DNA of 64,000 bases from Dyadobacter subterraneus (GTDB lineage Bacteria > Bacteroidota > Bacteroidia > Cytophagales > Spirosomataceae): the NCBI RefSeq assembly GCF_015221875.1, contig NZ_JACYGY010000001.1, forward strand, positions 2,294,001 to 2,358,000, written 5' to 3'. Below are positions 44,986 through 55,027 of the stretch, piece by piece. Position numbers and translations under genes: made by a program. Under the pieces are notes generated by a model, which did no database searches, was not told where the DNA came from, and saw nothing but the letters and a program-made list of their open reading frames with translations. The stretch's first letter is position 1, and each line of letters opens with the position of its first letter.

Positions 44986-45180
44986 GACTAAAATGACCAA
45001 CAATAAAAATAGGAGTAAGCTTTGGCCTAAGCCAATTTTTATATTTTGCGGCGCAAAAAGAAAAGCTTTGGTTTCTTTGATACTGTTATAAACAGTTAAA
45101 AGCTGGAATTTATTAATCTTTGATTATAATGCTACCTTTACGTTTATCAGAGCAATATTTCTGATAGAGGAGGGTTTAGA

Positions 45181-45212
45181 AAGAGCAGCGAATATTTCGC
45201 TGCTCTTTTTTA
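45181..45212. terminator. Strong bidirectional terminator
   Basis: 13-bp arms AAAGAGCAGCGAA (45181-45193) and TTCGCTGCTCTTT (45197-45209) with a 3-nt loop and a T-run after it. Confidence 0.85.
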
Positions 45213-45224
45213 ATTGCGGCAGTT

Positions 45225-45367
45225 TATCTCGCCTTCTTTTGTATGAATTTTTGCAGTCGCTCGTTCCAAATCCATAATTCGGGGGTGCAACCAGGAGCGT
45301 CATAATAAAATCCGGATGATTCGGGATGATTTATAGAGCTTTGCCCCGGCGGTGCGTAATTCGCGTT
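45225..45367 (-). pseudogene. Possible C-terminal relic of an unknown gene
   Basis: A minus-strand frame of about 47 codons, open from just after a stop at 45368-45370 to the TAA at 45225-45227, with no start codon. It encodes NYAPPGQSSINHPESSGFYY and ELWIWNERLQKFIQK, which looks like a real protein end. I do not recognise the family. The remaining intergenic sequence (44986-45540) shows no other feature. Confidence 0.25.
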
Positions 45368-45540
45368 TTATCCGACTACAGAAGCTGTTGATTTTAGATA
45401 GGCTTATTTAATGAAAATGTTGAACTGGAAAACTTCGGCCCGAGAAAAGCCGCTTCAACCGGCGGAATATAGTGGATGTTTATAGCGCGTTAAACGCAAA
45501 GTCATAGCAATCCCGATTTAAAACAGGACGAGCTGGTTTT

Positions 45541-46344
45541 TTAAACATGATAAATAAGCCCGCTACCTTTATCCAGCGATTTGATAGTTGTCATATCATC
45601 GGAGGATAACTCAAAATCAAATACATTGAAATTTTCTTTTATCCTTTTTGCATTTGCTGATTTAGGAATAACCACAATTTCTTTTTGAACCAACCACCGA
45701 AGAACCACCTGGGCAACCCTCTTATTGTATTTGTTTGAAAGCGCTTTTAAAAGTTCATTATTAAAAAGATTGTTTTTGCCCTGGGCAAAGGGAGCCCATG
45801 ACTCCAGCTGTATGCCCTCAGATTTCAAATCTTTCTGCATTTCTGTTTTCTGGGAAAATGGATGTGTCTCCACTTGATTGACTGCTGGTATGACCCTATG
45901 CTGTGTAATTAAATCCTTAATCTGATTCATGTTAAAATTACTTACACCGATAGCCCTTACTTTACCTTCTCTATACAAATCTTCCATCGCTGCCCAGGCG
46001 GCATTTACGTCTCCTTGTGGGAGGTGAATCAAGTACAGATCAATATAGTCAAGACCCAATTTTTTTAGCGATGTTTCAAAGGCGCGCTTTGCGTTTTCAT
46101 AGCCGGGATTCACGGGCAAGAATTTGGTGGTCACAAAGATTTCCTCTCGTTTAATATTACTTTTTTTAATCGCTCTGCCCACTGGTTCCTCGTTATAGTA
46201 TGCCGCAGCTGTGTCGATTAGTCTGTACCCAAAGCTTAAAGCATTGAGCACAGACTGTTCACATTTTAAGCCGTCCCGGAGCAGGTAAGTACCAAAACCA
46301 AGCAGCGGCATTTTTATGCCGTTATTTAACGTTATGTTCATCAT
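45541..46344 (-). CDS. Aldo/keto reductase (small AKR)
   Basis: 267 residues, typical for the prostaglandin-F synthase/2,5-diketogluconate reductase group. Motifs: GFGTYLLRDGLKCEQSV, LIDTAAAYYNEEPVGRAIKKS (with catalytic Asp and Tyr), VTTKFLPVN (catalytic Lys), LYLIHLPQGDV and the C-terminal NADP-binding IPKSANAKRIKENFNVFDFEL. It should reduce carbonyls with NADPH. It lies 45 bp downstream of a second AKR on the same strand, probably as an operon controlled by the divergent AraC regulator. Confidence 0.92.
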   Translation of the reverse strand: MMNITLNNGIKMPLLGFGTYLLRDGLKCEQSVLNALSFGYRLIDTAAAYYNEEPVGRAIKKSNIKREEIFVTTKFLPVNPGYENAKRAFETSLKKLGLDYIDLYLIHLPQGDVNAAWAAMEDLYREGKVRAIGVSNFNMNQIKDLITQHRVIPAVNQVETHPFSQKTEMQKDLKSEGIQLESWAPFAQGKNNLFNNELLKALSNKYNKRVAQVVLRWLVQKEIVVIPKSANAKRIKENFNVFDFELSSDDMTTIKSLDKGSGLIYHV

Positions 46345-46388
46345 ATTACTGGTATCTGTATGTTTTTCTATAAATTTTTATGATTTGC

Positions 46389-47438
<1,050 letters not shown>

Positions 47439-47531
47439 TTACGGGTTTTACTACCAGTTTTACTGATTGGAAAGGCAGGCGTAAAAAAGCTTGCGGGAAC
47501 TTGTAATATTGTAACGTTAAAAGAATAAGAC

Positions 47532-48428
47532 ATGGAAGAGATTGTAAAAATTCGCAGCGTCGCGCAATACAATGCCATAAGGGGCATAATGACTAAACAT
47601 CCCCTGGTTACAGTGATTGACCTCTCGAAAGCGCAGCCGATGCCTGCCAAAACATTCAACTTTGGGTTGTATGCAGTGGGCCTGAAAGAAACAGACTATG
47701 GCCAGTTGCGCTATGGAAGAAAGCACTATGACTACCAGGAAGGAAGTTTGATATTTATAGCGCCGGGACAGGTGATAGGCGTGCAACCCGGCGTTGAACC
47801 ATTTGCCCCAAAAGGCTGGGTATTGCTCTTTCATCCTGACCTGATAAACGGAACTCCGCTGGGCAAACACATTCAGGATTATTCTTTCTTTTCGTATGAT
47901 GTATATGAAGCGCTTCATTTGTCGGATAAAGAGAAGAGTATTGTGATTGACTGCTTCTTAAAAATCCAGTATGAACTCGATCAAAATATAGACAAGCACA
48001 GCAAAGTACTGATTTCATCCAACATAGAGTTGCTGCTCAATTACTGCACCCGTTTTTACGATCGTCAGTTCATTACGCGCGACATGGCAAACAAAGGAAT
48101 TCTGGAACGTTTTGAATCTTTGTTGAAAGACTATTTTTCATCCGATAAACCGCAGAACGAAGGCTTGCCTTCCGTAGCTTTTTGCGCCGAAGCCTTACAT
48201 TTATCACCCAACTATTTTGGTGACCTGGTCAAGAAAGAAACCGGGACATCTGCTCTTGAATATATTCAGTCAAAAGTTATAGATGTGGCCAAAGAGAGGC
48301 TTTTTGACATGAATAAATCCTCGAGTGAAATTGCCTACGAACTTGGCTTTAAATACCCGCAGCATTTCACCCGTTTATTCAAACAAAAAGCAGGCGTTAC
48401 GCCAAATGATTACCGGATGATGAATTAA
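47532..48428 (+). CDS. AraC family transcriptional regulator
   Basis: 298 residues. A cupin-like N-terminal ligand region (about 20-160, including FGLYAVGLKETDYGQLRYGRKHYDYQEGSLIFIAPGQVIGVQPG) precedes the two helix-turn-helix motifs of the C-terminal AraC domain (about 195-295): LPSVAFCAEALHLSPNYFGDLVKKETGTS and SSEIAYELGFKYPQHFTRLFKQKAGVTPNDYR. It is divergent from the aldo/keto reductase genes and is a paralogue of the AraC protein at 50020-50937, sharing FYDRQFITRDMANKGILERFE. Confidence 0.92.
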   Translation: MEEIVKIRSVAQYNAIRGIMTKHPLVTVIDLSKAQPMPAKTFNFGLYAVGLKETDYGQLRYGRKHYDYQEGSLIFIAPGQVIGVQPGVEPFAPKGWVLLFHPDLINGTPLGKHIQDYSFFSYDVYEALHLSDKEKSIVIDCFLKIQYELDQNIDKHSKVLISSNIELLLNYCTRFYDRQFITRDMANKGILERFESLLKDYFSSDKPQNEGLPSVAFCAEALHLSPNYFGDLVKKETGTSALEYIQSKVIDVAKERLFDMNKSSSEIAYELGFKYPQHFTRLFKQKAGVTPNDYRMMN

Positions 48429-49042
48429 ATGAGATCATTAGAAATTCATTTTTTTTAAATTTCAAGTTTACAGCCAGCCCGATCATTAGCCATTGTTGAT
48501 CAATATATTAACAATGAAAGCAAATTTACTTCCTAATTAAACATAACTTCCGTACAAAAAATGGGCTCTACTTTATTGAATCCACAGGGACTGTTCGCTG
48601 GCAGACAACAGGAATGATGGATTGCTACTGATCCGGAAAGTAGAGACTGAGTTGATCTCTTGCTTTTGAAGAAGACAGTTTCGGGAAGTCCTGGGGTCTT
48701 TAAGGGAAGGTCACTTGTTCTCAGTGCTTACAATAAGCTGTTATATCAGGGAACCAACTCTGTTCGTTGTCAATTATTCCCTGAGTTTATTAAACCAATC
48801 TGGAACGGGTAGGATTATGACTCAACCGAATGGTTGGCATTTAATATTTTCAATGTGTCTTTCTCAGCTTTTTGCGATCATTACATATCACTAAAATACC
48901 GACATTATTACAACAACCTCTCGGAAGGCTTTGAATAAACTTAATTGTATAAGTCAAGTACAGTCACCTATTTGGTTAAAACAAAGGGCATTTTGGCTGA
49001 ATTTATCACAATGTCATTGCGGACTTTTGTATAAAAAAAGCA
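48429..49042. other. Gene-poor gap
   Basis: 614 bp with no supported gene, repeat or terminator. Confidence 0.35.
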
Positions 49043-50014
49043 ATGATGAAAGCAATTAGAATTGAGGAGTTTGGAGGACCGGAAGTGATGAAAATTGTTG
49101 AGGTTGAACGTCCTGTTCCCGCAGCAGATGAGATTTTGGTAAAAGTTTACGCTGCAAGTGTAAACCCGGCAGATTACATTGTACGACAAGGTGGAAATGA
49201 GGGTCTGAAACCACTTTTGAAATTACCCTTGGGACTAGGCCTTGATGCGGCAGGCATTATAGAAGAGGTGGGAAGCAAAGTAATAGAATTTAAAAAGGGT
49301 GACCGGGTTTATGGAGTTCCTAATTATTTGGATGGCAGCTACACACAATATCTTGCAGCGAAATCTAACCAATTCGGGCTTATGCCAGGCACGTTAAACT
49401 TCAACGAAGCCGGTTCATTACCGGCCTGCGCGCGTATGGCCTATAACGGTATGGTACAGAAGGCAAAGGTGCAACCCGGCCAGCGGGTACTGATTCATGG
49501 TGCGGCAGGAGGTATTGGAAATTTGGCGCTGCAATTTGCAAAAGCCTATGGTGCCTATGTTATTGGTACGGCATCTGCGCATAATGCTGAATTTTTAAAA
49601 GAGCTGGGTGCTGATGAAGTAATTGACTATAACACCCAAAACTTTGAGGAAATTTTAAGAGATATCGATGTGGTATTCAATGCGACCCATACCACCACTG
49701 TTGATGAAGCATTACGTCTAAGGTCTGTTAAAGTTTTAAAAGAAGGCGGTATCTTTGTATGCACGCATGGGGGGTGGCCTAGCGAGGAATTTAAGGAATT
49801 ATTGGCCCGTAAAAATGCGACTGTTTCCATGGCTGGGGTTGATATTAATCACCAGCAAATTTTCAACGAAGTAGCAAAGCTTGTTGACGCTGGAAAAGTG
49901 AAGGCCGTAATCAGTAAGGTTTATCCATGGGAGCAGGCAGCCGATGCACACCGGGATATAGAAACGAAACATGCCCGGGGAAAAATTGTGCTGGAAATTC
50001 GTCAGGAAAAATAA
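49043..50014 (+). CDS. NADP-dependent zinc-type quinone oxidoreductase (MDR superfamily)
   Basis: 323 residues. An N-terminal GroES-like domain (about 1-125) contains ASVNPADYIVRQG and GLDAAGIIEEVG; the nucleotide-binding motif GAAGGIGNLALQFAKAYGAYVIGTASA (about 153-180) identifies the QOR-like group. Start is ATG at 49043, with a second ATG at 49046. It lacks the cysteine ligands of zinc alcohol dehydrogenases, so it is probably zinc-free. It likely reduces quinones or enones with NADPH. The AraC gene follows with 5 bp between stop and start. Confidence 0.9.
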   Translation: MMKAIRIEEFGGPEVMKIVEVERPVPAADEILVKVYAASVNPADYIVRQGGNEGLKPLLKLPLGLGLDAAGIIEEVGSKVIEFKKGDRVYGVPNYLDGSYTQYLAAKSNQFGLMPGTLNFNEAGSLPACARMAYNGMVQKAKVQPGQRVLIHGAAGGIGNLALQFAKAYGAYVIGTASAHNAEFLKELGADEVIDYNTQNFEEILRDIDVVFNATHTTTVDEALRLRSVKVLKEGGIFVCTHGGWPSEEFKELLARKNATVSMAGVDINHQQIFNEVAKLVDAGKVKAVISKVYPWEQAADAHRDIETKHARGKIVLEIRQEK

Positions 50015-50019
50015 AATAT

Positions 50020-50937
50020 ATGGTACACTATAAATCTATTAGCGAATGGTTTCAGGCCTGGCATCTGGCAAAGCCTGAACACCCGCTCATCAGTGTGATC
50101 AAGGTAGATGTTTCCACCATGATGCGCAGTGGCGATACAGTGACCTCTTTTTGCGACTTTTTTTGTATCGCTTTAAAACGGGTTACGGGCGCAGAAGATC
50201 TCAAATTGAAATACGGACAGCAGATCTATGATTTTAATGAAGGGATTCTGTCTTTTCTGTCACCCGGCCAGGTAACAAGCCTTGCCATCGAAAGAGACAT
50301 CGAAGTGAAGCAGTCGGGATGGTATCTGGTTATCCATCCTGATTTCCTTTGGAACACACCGTTAGCCGGAAATATAAAACGATATGAGTTTTGGGATTAT
50401 GCTGCAAACGAAGCCTTATTTCTTTCGGAAAAAGAAGAAGATATTATCATCAGGATCATTCAGAATATACATGGCGAAACACATGCTAATATTGACAAAT
50501 TCAGCAAGCAGATCATCATATCACAGTTGGAAAGCCTGCTCAACTATGCTGAGCGTTTCTATAACCGCCAGTTTATTACGCGTGAAAAGGCTAATCACCA
50601 GATACTTGATCGCCTCGAAAAAGCATTGAATGATTATTTAAACAGCGGCCAACCTGCTATTAAAGGTCTTCCGACCGTAAACGATATGGCCAGCATGCTT
50701 CATATCACCCCAAAATACCTGAGTAGCCTGTTAAGAATTCATACGGGGCAAAATACCCAGCACTACATACATGAAAATCTGATTAAAAAGGCCAAGGAAA
50801 GAATATCGACCAGTGAGCTTTCTATTAGCGAAATCGCTTATGAATTAGGATTTGAACATTTGCAATCGTTTAGCCGGTTGTTTAAAGCGAAAACGCAGCT
50901 TTCACCCCTGGCATTCAGACATTCGTTCAAACACTAG
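50020..50937 (+). CDS. AraC family transcriptional regulator
   Basis: About 305 residues from the ATG at 50020. The ligand region contains KRVTGAEDLKLKYGQQIYDFNEGILSFLSPGQV; the C-terminal AraC domain has LPTVNDMASMLHITPKYLSSLLRIHTGQN and SISEIAYELGFEHLQSFSRLFKAKTQLSP. It shares FYNRQFITREKANHQILDRLEKALNDY with the AraC protein at 47532-48428. It is probably co-transcribed with the quinone oxidoreductase gene just upstream and may regulate it. Confidence 0.92.
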   Translation: MVHYKSISEWFQAWHLAKPEHPLISVIKVDVSTMMRSGDTVTSFCDFFCIALKRVTGAEDLKLKYGQQIYDFNEGILSFLSPGQVTSLAIERDIEVKQSGWYLVIHPDFLWNTPLAGNIKRYEFWDYAANEALFLSEKEEDIIIRIIQNIHGETHANIDKFSKQIIISQLESLLNYAERFYNRQFITREKANHQILDRLEKALNDYLNSGQPAIKGLPTVNDMASMLHITPKYLSSLLRIHTGQNTQHYIHENLIKKAKERISTSELSISEIAYELGFEHLQSFSRLFKAKTQLSPLAFRHSFKH

Positions 50938-51239
50938 CTATTAGAATTTACGCATAGAAAGATTAACAGGTAATAATCGTAACTGCAATCTGTATTGGAA
51001 CCTCTATAATTGTTTTCAGTTACCAAAGGCTGCCATGAGAACTAGTCAGCTGAGGAAAGAGGGTATTCAATTTCCTGGCACAACATGCCAGGAAGATGGC
51101 GCAATCGCCCCCTTAATTTGTCTCATTCTACATGTTCTCTTTTCTTAAAGCAGTAGTAGTTTTGAAGGGATTTACAAGAAGAGTAGGAAGTTAATTTTGT
51201 GCGCCAAATCGAAGATTTTATCCTTTAAATCAAGTAGAT
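50938..51239. other. Gap with one perfect hairpin
   Basis: 302 bp. A 9-bp perfect stem (arms TTCCTGGCA, 51072-51080, and TGCCAGGAA, 51086-51094, with a 5-nt loop) has no T-run, so it is more likely an operator or RNA structure than a terminator. No gene. Confidence 0.4.
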
Positions 51240-51647
51240 ATGACATTCAAACTGATTGTAACGTTTGTTCTTTTAACTACTGGTTTTGCTGCGCTTAGTC
51301 AGGGAAAGCCCACCACAGCTGTTGTTGAAAAAGGTATTATAAAAGTTGCCATCATGTATCCGTATGCTGAAGGTAAAACCTTTAATATGGAGTACTACGA
51401 AACCAGACATATGCCGATGGTGGCCGGGTTTTTAGGACCAAATTTGGTTAAATACACAATCGAAAAGGGGCTTGCCAATGGCGTTCCTAACCAACCGCTG
51501 CCTTTTATGGCAATCGGCACATTTTATGTACAAAGTTTAAGTGACTATCAAGCGGCTATTGGGCCCAAAAGAGATTCCATTCGTGCCGATTTTTCCAATT
51601 ATACCAACATTAGTCCTGTCATTTTTGTAAGTGAGGTGGTCAAATAA
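51240..51647 (+). CDS. EthD family protein with signal peptide
   Basis: 135 residues. A signal peptide (LIVTFVLLTTGFAALSQ) is followed by an EthD-type domain (about 30-135) with VAIMYPYAEGKTFNMEYYETRHMPMVAG, the family's hallmark, ending in VIFVSEVVK. EthD domains form small ferredoxin-like dimers involved in degradation or reductive steps (ethyl tert-butyl ether, EthD). The signal peptide on an EthD domain is unusual. A SnoaL-like gene follows on the same strand. Confidence 0.8.
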   Translation: MTFKLIVTFVLLTTGFAALSQGKPTTAVVEKGIIKVAIMYPYAEGKTFNMEYYETRHMPMVAGFLGPNLVKYTIEKGLANGVPNQPLPFMAIGTFYVQSLSDYQAAIGPKRDSIRADFSNYTNISPVIFVSEVVK

Positions 51648-51691
51648 AGAAGGATGGTGCAGTCCTTAGTTGTTGGTAGTCAATATAATAT

Positions 51692-52132
51692 ATGCTTATG
51701 AAAGGTAAATCAGGGTTCACAGAGATCAAAGAATTTTTCGAAATTTACCAAACCTCTGCTTGGAATAAGGATACAATGGCAATGATCAATCTTTACGATG
51801 AACAGGTCATTGTATTTGATATGTGGGATCGGGGCTATGAATTAAACGCCTTGGCATGGTTTAAAATTATTGAAGACTGGCTTGGTTCCTTAAACGAAGA
51901 GAATGTAAAAGTTGAATTTGAAATGGTACAGATTCATCAGTCAGATAAAATAGGTTTTGCCAGCGCTTTGATTCAATTCCAAGCCATCTCAGATAATGGT
52001 GCCATTTTACGAAGTATGAAGAATCGGATAACACTTGGATTTTCAAAATTTGAATACGGCTGGAAGGTGATTCATCAGCATACGTCAGCTCCAGTCAGTT
52101 CTGATAGACTCACCGCCATTCTGGATATCTAA
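51692..52132 (+). CDS. SnoaL/NTF2-like domain protein
   Basis: 146 residues of a single NTF2-like fold: FEIYQTSAWNKDTMAMINLYDEQVIVFDMWDRGYE near the N-terminus, then a cone-shaped beta sheet ending in ITLGFSKFEYGWKVIHQHTSAPVSSD. Such proteins (DUF4440/SnoaL group) often act as cyclases, isomerases or binding proteins. The function is unknown. A second ATG at 51698 is possible. It ends upstream of the terminator at 52250-52298 and is convergent with the BlaR1 gene. Confidence 0.8.
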   Translation: MLMKGKSGFTEIKEFFEIYQTSAWNKDTMAMINLYDEQVIVFDMWDRGYELNALAWFKIIEDWLGSLNEENVKVEFEMVQIHQSDKIGFASALIQFQAISDNGAILRSMKNRITLGFSKFEYGWKVIHQHTSAPVSSDRLTAILDI

Positions 52133-52249
52133 TTGGCTTAATGACGGGTTGATTACGCATTCATTCTCCACTCATTCTGATACGGTTTAATAATAGAACC
52201 AGAAAACAGAATGCTCACCAGCACAATTGTTGTTTTTATAATGAAGAAT

Positions 52250-52298
52250 TTAACAGAAAAGTCTGTTGCGGGCAGTCCGCAACAGACTTTTCTGTTAA
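52250..52298. terminator. Strong bidirectional terminator
   Basis: 22-bp perfect arms (52250-52271 and 52277-52298) with a 5-nt loop GCAGT. It separates the convergent SnoaL-like and BlaR1-type genes. Confidence 0.9.
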
Positions 52299-52330
52299 TT
52301 AATCTGGCTGCAATGCATCCGGATAATACT

Positions 52331-54589
52331 TTATTCTTTTAATGATTCAATGGCCTGGTTGTGGATTTTGAGTGAAATGTATTTATCAATACTGGTAAAA
52401 TCGTATCCCTTTTTCTTGGCAGCCTGAATAAACGTTCCGTCAATCGCGTGAATTTTAGCTTCTATTGCTTTTTCGATGGTCAGACCAGGCAAGCCCGCTT
52501 CTTTAAGTCCTTTAACGAAAGATGCATCTACCCCATGAATCCGCGCATTTCTGATTTCATCAAAGCTTACATTTGTAAATCCCAAAGCCCGGAGTTCTTT
52601 GATTGAACCAGCATCCAGTCCATGTATTTTAGCTTCCAGGGCCTGTTGAAGCGTTATATTTTTCAAGCCGGCCGATTGAAGTTCCTGAATGTAAGTGGGA
52701 GTAACCCCATGAATGTTCAGCTCTATCATTTTAGTAAGGTTCAGATCTGCAAAGCCCAATGCCTTCAATTCTTTCACTGAGTTTGGGTTGACATCGTGTA
52801 TTTTGGCCTCGATTACTTTATCCAGGGAAAGGTTGGCCAGGCCTGCGTCTTTTAAATGCTGTACGTAACCAGGCTCAATGCCATGAATTTTAGCCTCAAT
52901 TATTTTTTTCATACTAAGTCCGGAAAAGCCCATCTTTTCCATTTGTTGTACATACTGCTGATCGACGCCATGTATTTTTGCTTCAATTATTTCGGACATT
53001 GAAGGCTTTTTGTGGTTGTATTGTTCAAATAAAGCAATATACCCCTGGAATTCGGTAAGGCCGATGTCGTGAATGGCAATTTCCAGCAGCCGCTGCCCAT
53101 CGAGCGTCTGATAATGGCTTTTTAGGAATTCTAAATATTGACGGTTCACGTCCGCAAAGAACAAAAAGAGTACAAGATTCTTCTCCTGGGAGGGCGTACT
53201 ATTGGCAGCTAAGTAGTTTGCAAAATCTTTGTTTTCTGTGAAAGTATATTTTCCCTGGCTTACTTCGGCCAACAGGTTTCCGTTTAATTGCATCGTACCA
53301 GCATCTTTTGTCAATACAAAACTGTTATCTCCGGTTTTTTTAAAACTATCTTTCCGAAAACACCGACTCATATTCCATTGAGAGTTGCCCTGGCTGCCTT
53401 TAAATTCCAGACAATAATTCTCTTTGTCTTGATGGCTGTACCAGTAACCGGATGACATATCGGTTTTGGAATCCGTGTAATTCCCAATGCTGGATTCATC
53501 ACGGGCATTAGGCTGCTTTTCACTTTGCGGATTTGCTTTTTGTAGCGGGTCAGCGGATTCTACGGGCAAAGGGTTGTTTTGAATGTTATTGCCGGACATT
53601 TCCCTGCTGGAAGCAGGTTTATTAAGCAGCAGCAGCGTTCCAAAAAACACCGGCACCAGAAAGCTGTATTTCCAGTACGCATGCGGAGTAGATCTTTTTG
53701 CGTTCATCATCATAATTCTTTGTTTAAGTACAGATTGATTATAATTGGTTGTAATAGAAAGTGGTCTGTTCGGCACGGCGATTTGAAGCAGATTCAGTTG
53801 GTATTGTTGTTTGTTCACCTGCACTTTCTCCACCATAAAGGCATCGGTTTGATACTCGTTATTCTTTTCTATTTCTTTTTTCAGTAACCAGATAAAGGGA
53901 TTGAACCATAGTAATATAGCGGCAATTTCAGCCAGCAGCAGATCAAGACTGTGGTAAAGCCGGGCATGTATTTTCTCGTGGGAAATGATGTGCTCATAGG
54001 TCTCAAAATCGTAAACATCTGGGTAGATGAAAACAAAGTTGAAGAAAGAACAAGGTGCTTGCGGCTGTGTCGCATTTACAATTACGATGGTACCATCCTG
54101 AATTTTATCAGCAGATTGTCTAATCCTGTACAGAATATTGCCCAGCTGGACTAACAGGCTTCCGCTGAAAACAGCCACTCCAAACAGATAAAGGGTAAAA
54201 AGCCAAAAACCAAAGCTGTATTCTGTTGTCGCAATGGGTTGCTGGCTGGCTTCTTGCGGCAAGGCTGGATCCTGATAAATCAACTTTGACGCAGCAACAG
54301 ACGGGTTAGCGGAAGTATGCTGAACGGAACGCTCCGCAGCCAACTGCCTTGCATTTACCCTTGCACTGTTTTCCTCAGTTGAGCTATTCTGCGGCAATAC
54401 GGTGGCCAAATAGCCTTGATGGTTGATAAGCGCGGGCAAGCTCAAAAAGGGCAAAGTAAAAGTCAGGACAAGGCAGCCAATCAGGTAAATTCTGTTGGCG
54501 GTAAAGAAGCTTTCCCGTTGGAGAAAGATCTTATAAAATAAAAAAGCGACTGCTGTAATAATAGAAGCTTTGTATAGAAACTCGTTCAT
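52331..54589 (-). CDS. BlaR1/M56-type membrane metalloprotease with C-terminal 29-residue repeats
   Basis: 752 residues. The membrane region (about 1-290) has four helices and the M56 peptidase zinc motif HEKIH (His204, Glu205, His208) with a downstream EIEKNNEYQTDA. Residues 290-520 contain a variable linker and beta-rich part. Residues about 503-752 hold seven 29-residue repeats beginning (E/N)A(K/R)IHG, for example EAKIHGVDQQYVQQMEKMGF, plus a degenerate first and partial last unit. BlaR1 proteases cleave BlaI-type repressors after sensing a ligand. The repeat tail is not part of the beta-lactam sensor of classical BlaR1. The blaI-like gene lies 12 bp upstream in the same operon. Confidence 0.85.
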   Translation of the reverse strand: MNEFLYKASIITAVAFLFYKIFLQRESFFTANRIYLIGCLVLTFTLPFLSLPALINHQGYLATVLPQNSSTEENSARVNARQLAAERSVQHTSANPSVAASKLIYQDPALPQEASQQPIATTEYSFGFWLFTLYLFGVAVFSGSLLVQLGNILYRIRQSADKIQDGTIVIVNATQPQAPCSFFNFVFIYPDVYDFETYEHIISHEKIHARLYHSLDLLLAEIAAILLWFNPFIWLLKKEIEKNNEYQTDAFMVEKVQVNKQQYQLNLLQIAVPNRPLSITTNYNQSVLKQRIMMMNAKRSTPHAYWKYSFLVPVFFGTLLLLNKPASSREMSGNNIQNNPLPVESADPLQKANPQSEKQPNARDESSIGNYTDSKTDMSSGYWYSHQDKENYCLEFKGSQGNSQWNMSRCFRKDSFKKTGDNSFVLTKDAGTMQLNGNLLAEVSQGKYTFTENKDFANYLAANSTPSQEKNLVLFLFFADVNRQYLEFLKSHYQTLDGQRLLEIAIHDIGLTEFQGYIALFEQYNHKKPSMSEIIEAKIHGVDQQYVQQMEKMGFSGLSMKKIIEAKIHGIEPGYVQHLKDAGLANLSLDKVIEAKIHDVNPNSVKELKALGFADLNLTKMIELNIHGVTPTYIQELQSAGLKNITLQQALEAKIHGLDAGSIKELRALGFTNVSFDEIRNARIHGVDASFVKGLKEAGLPGLTIEKAIEAKIHAIDGTFIQAAKKKGYDFTSIDKYISLKIHNQAIESLKE

Positions 54590-54601
54590 AACAAATGAGT
54601 T

Positions 54602-54967
54602 TTAAGATGATTTTTGCGATTTTATGACTTGTATCAGCTCGTCTAATTCCTGATCGGACAAGTTTTCCTCCTTTGCGAAATGTGTTATCATTTTAGTCAG
54701 GGAGTTACCAAAGTATTTTTGTTTTATGGTGGCTACGTCCTGCTCCCTGTATTCGGCCAGGGTTACAACCGGCGAATACCGATACGTATTTCCTATTTTC
54801 TCAGCGCTTAAAAAGCCCTTATCCGTTAGGATTTTGACCATGGTTGCCACCGAGTTGTAGTGCGGCTGGGGAGCGGGAAGCTGCTCAATGATATCCTTGA
54901 TAAAGGCATGCTGGAGCTGCCAGACTACCTGCATGATTTGCTCTTCTCTTTTTCCTAATTTTAGCAT
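54602..54967 (-). CDS. BlaI/MecI/CopY family transcriptional repressor
   Basis: 121 residues with the typical winged helix: LGKREEQIMQVVWQLQHAFIKDIIEQLPAPQPHYNSVATMVKILTDKGFLSAEKIGNTYRYSPV, and a C-terminal dimerisation region with VIKSQ. BlaI repressors are cleaved by their BlaR1 partner. It lies upstream of the BlaR1 gene on the same strand, and two operator-like palindromes lie just upstream of its start (54992-55027). Confidence 0.92.
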   Translation of the reverse strand: MLKLGKREEQIMQVVWQLQHAFIKDIIEQLPAPQPHYNSVATMVKILTDKGFLSAEKIGNTYRYSPVVTLAEYREQDVATIKQKYFGNSLTKMITHFAKEENLSDQELDELIQVIKSQKSS

Positions 54968-54991
54968 AATAGCTTTTTTTATTCAATACTA

Positions 54992-55027
54992 CTAATCGAT
55001 TAGGAGTATTCCTAATTCATTAGGAAT
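54992..55027. promoter_or_regulatory. Tandem BlaI-type operators
   Basis: Two palindromes upstream of the blaI-like gene: CTAATCGATTAG (54992-55003, perfect) and ATTCCTAAT-TC-ATTAGGAAT (55008-55027, perfect 9-bp arms). Their centres are 20 bp (about two helical turns) apart, so two repressor dimers could sit side by side on the same DNA face. The TAAT/ATTA cores resemble known BlaI and MecI operators. Confidence 0.75.
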
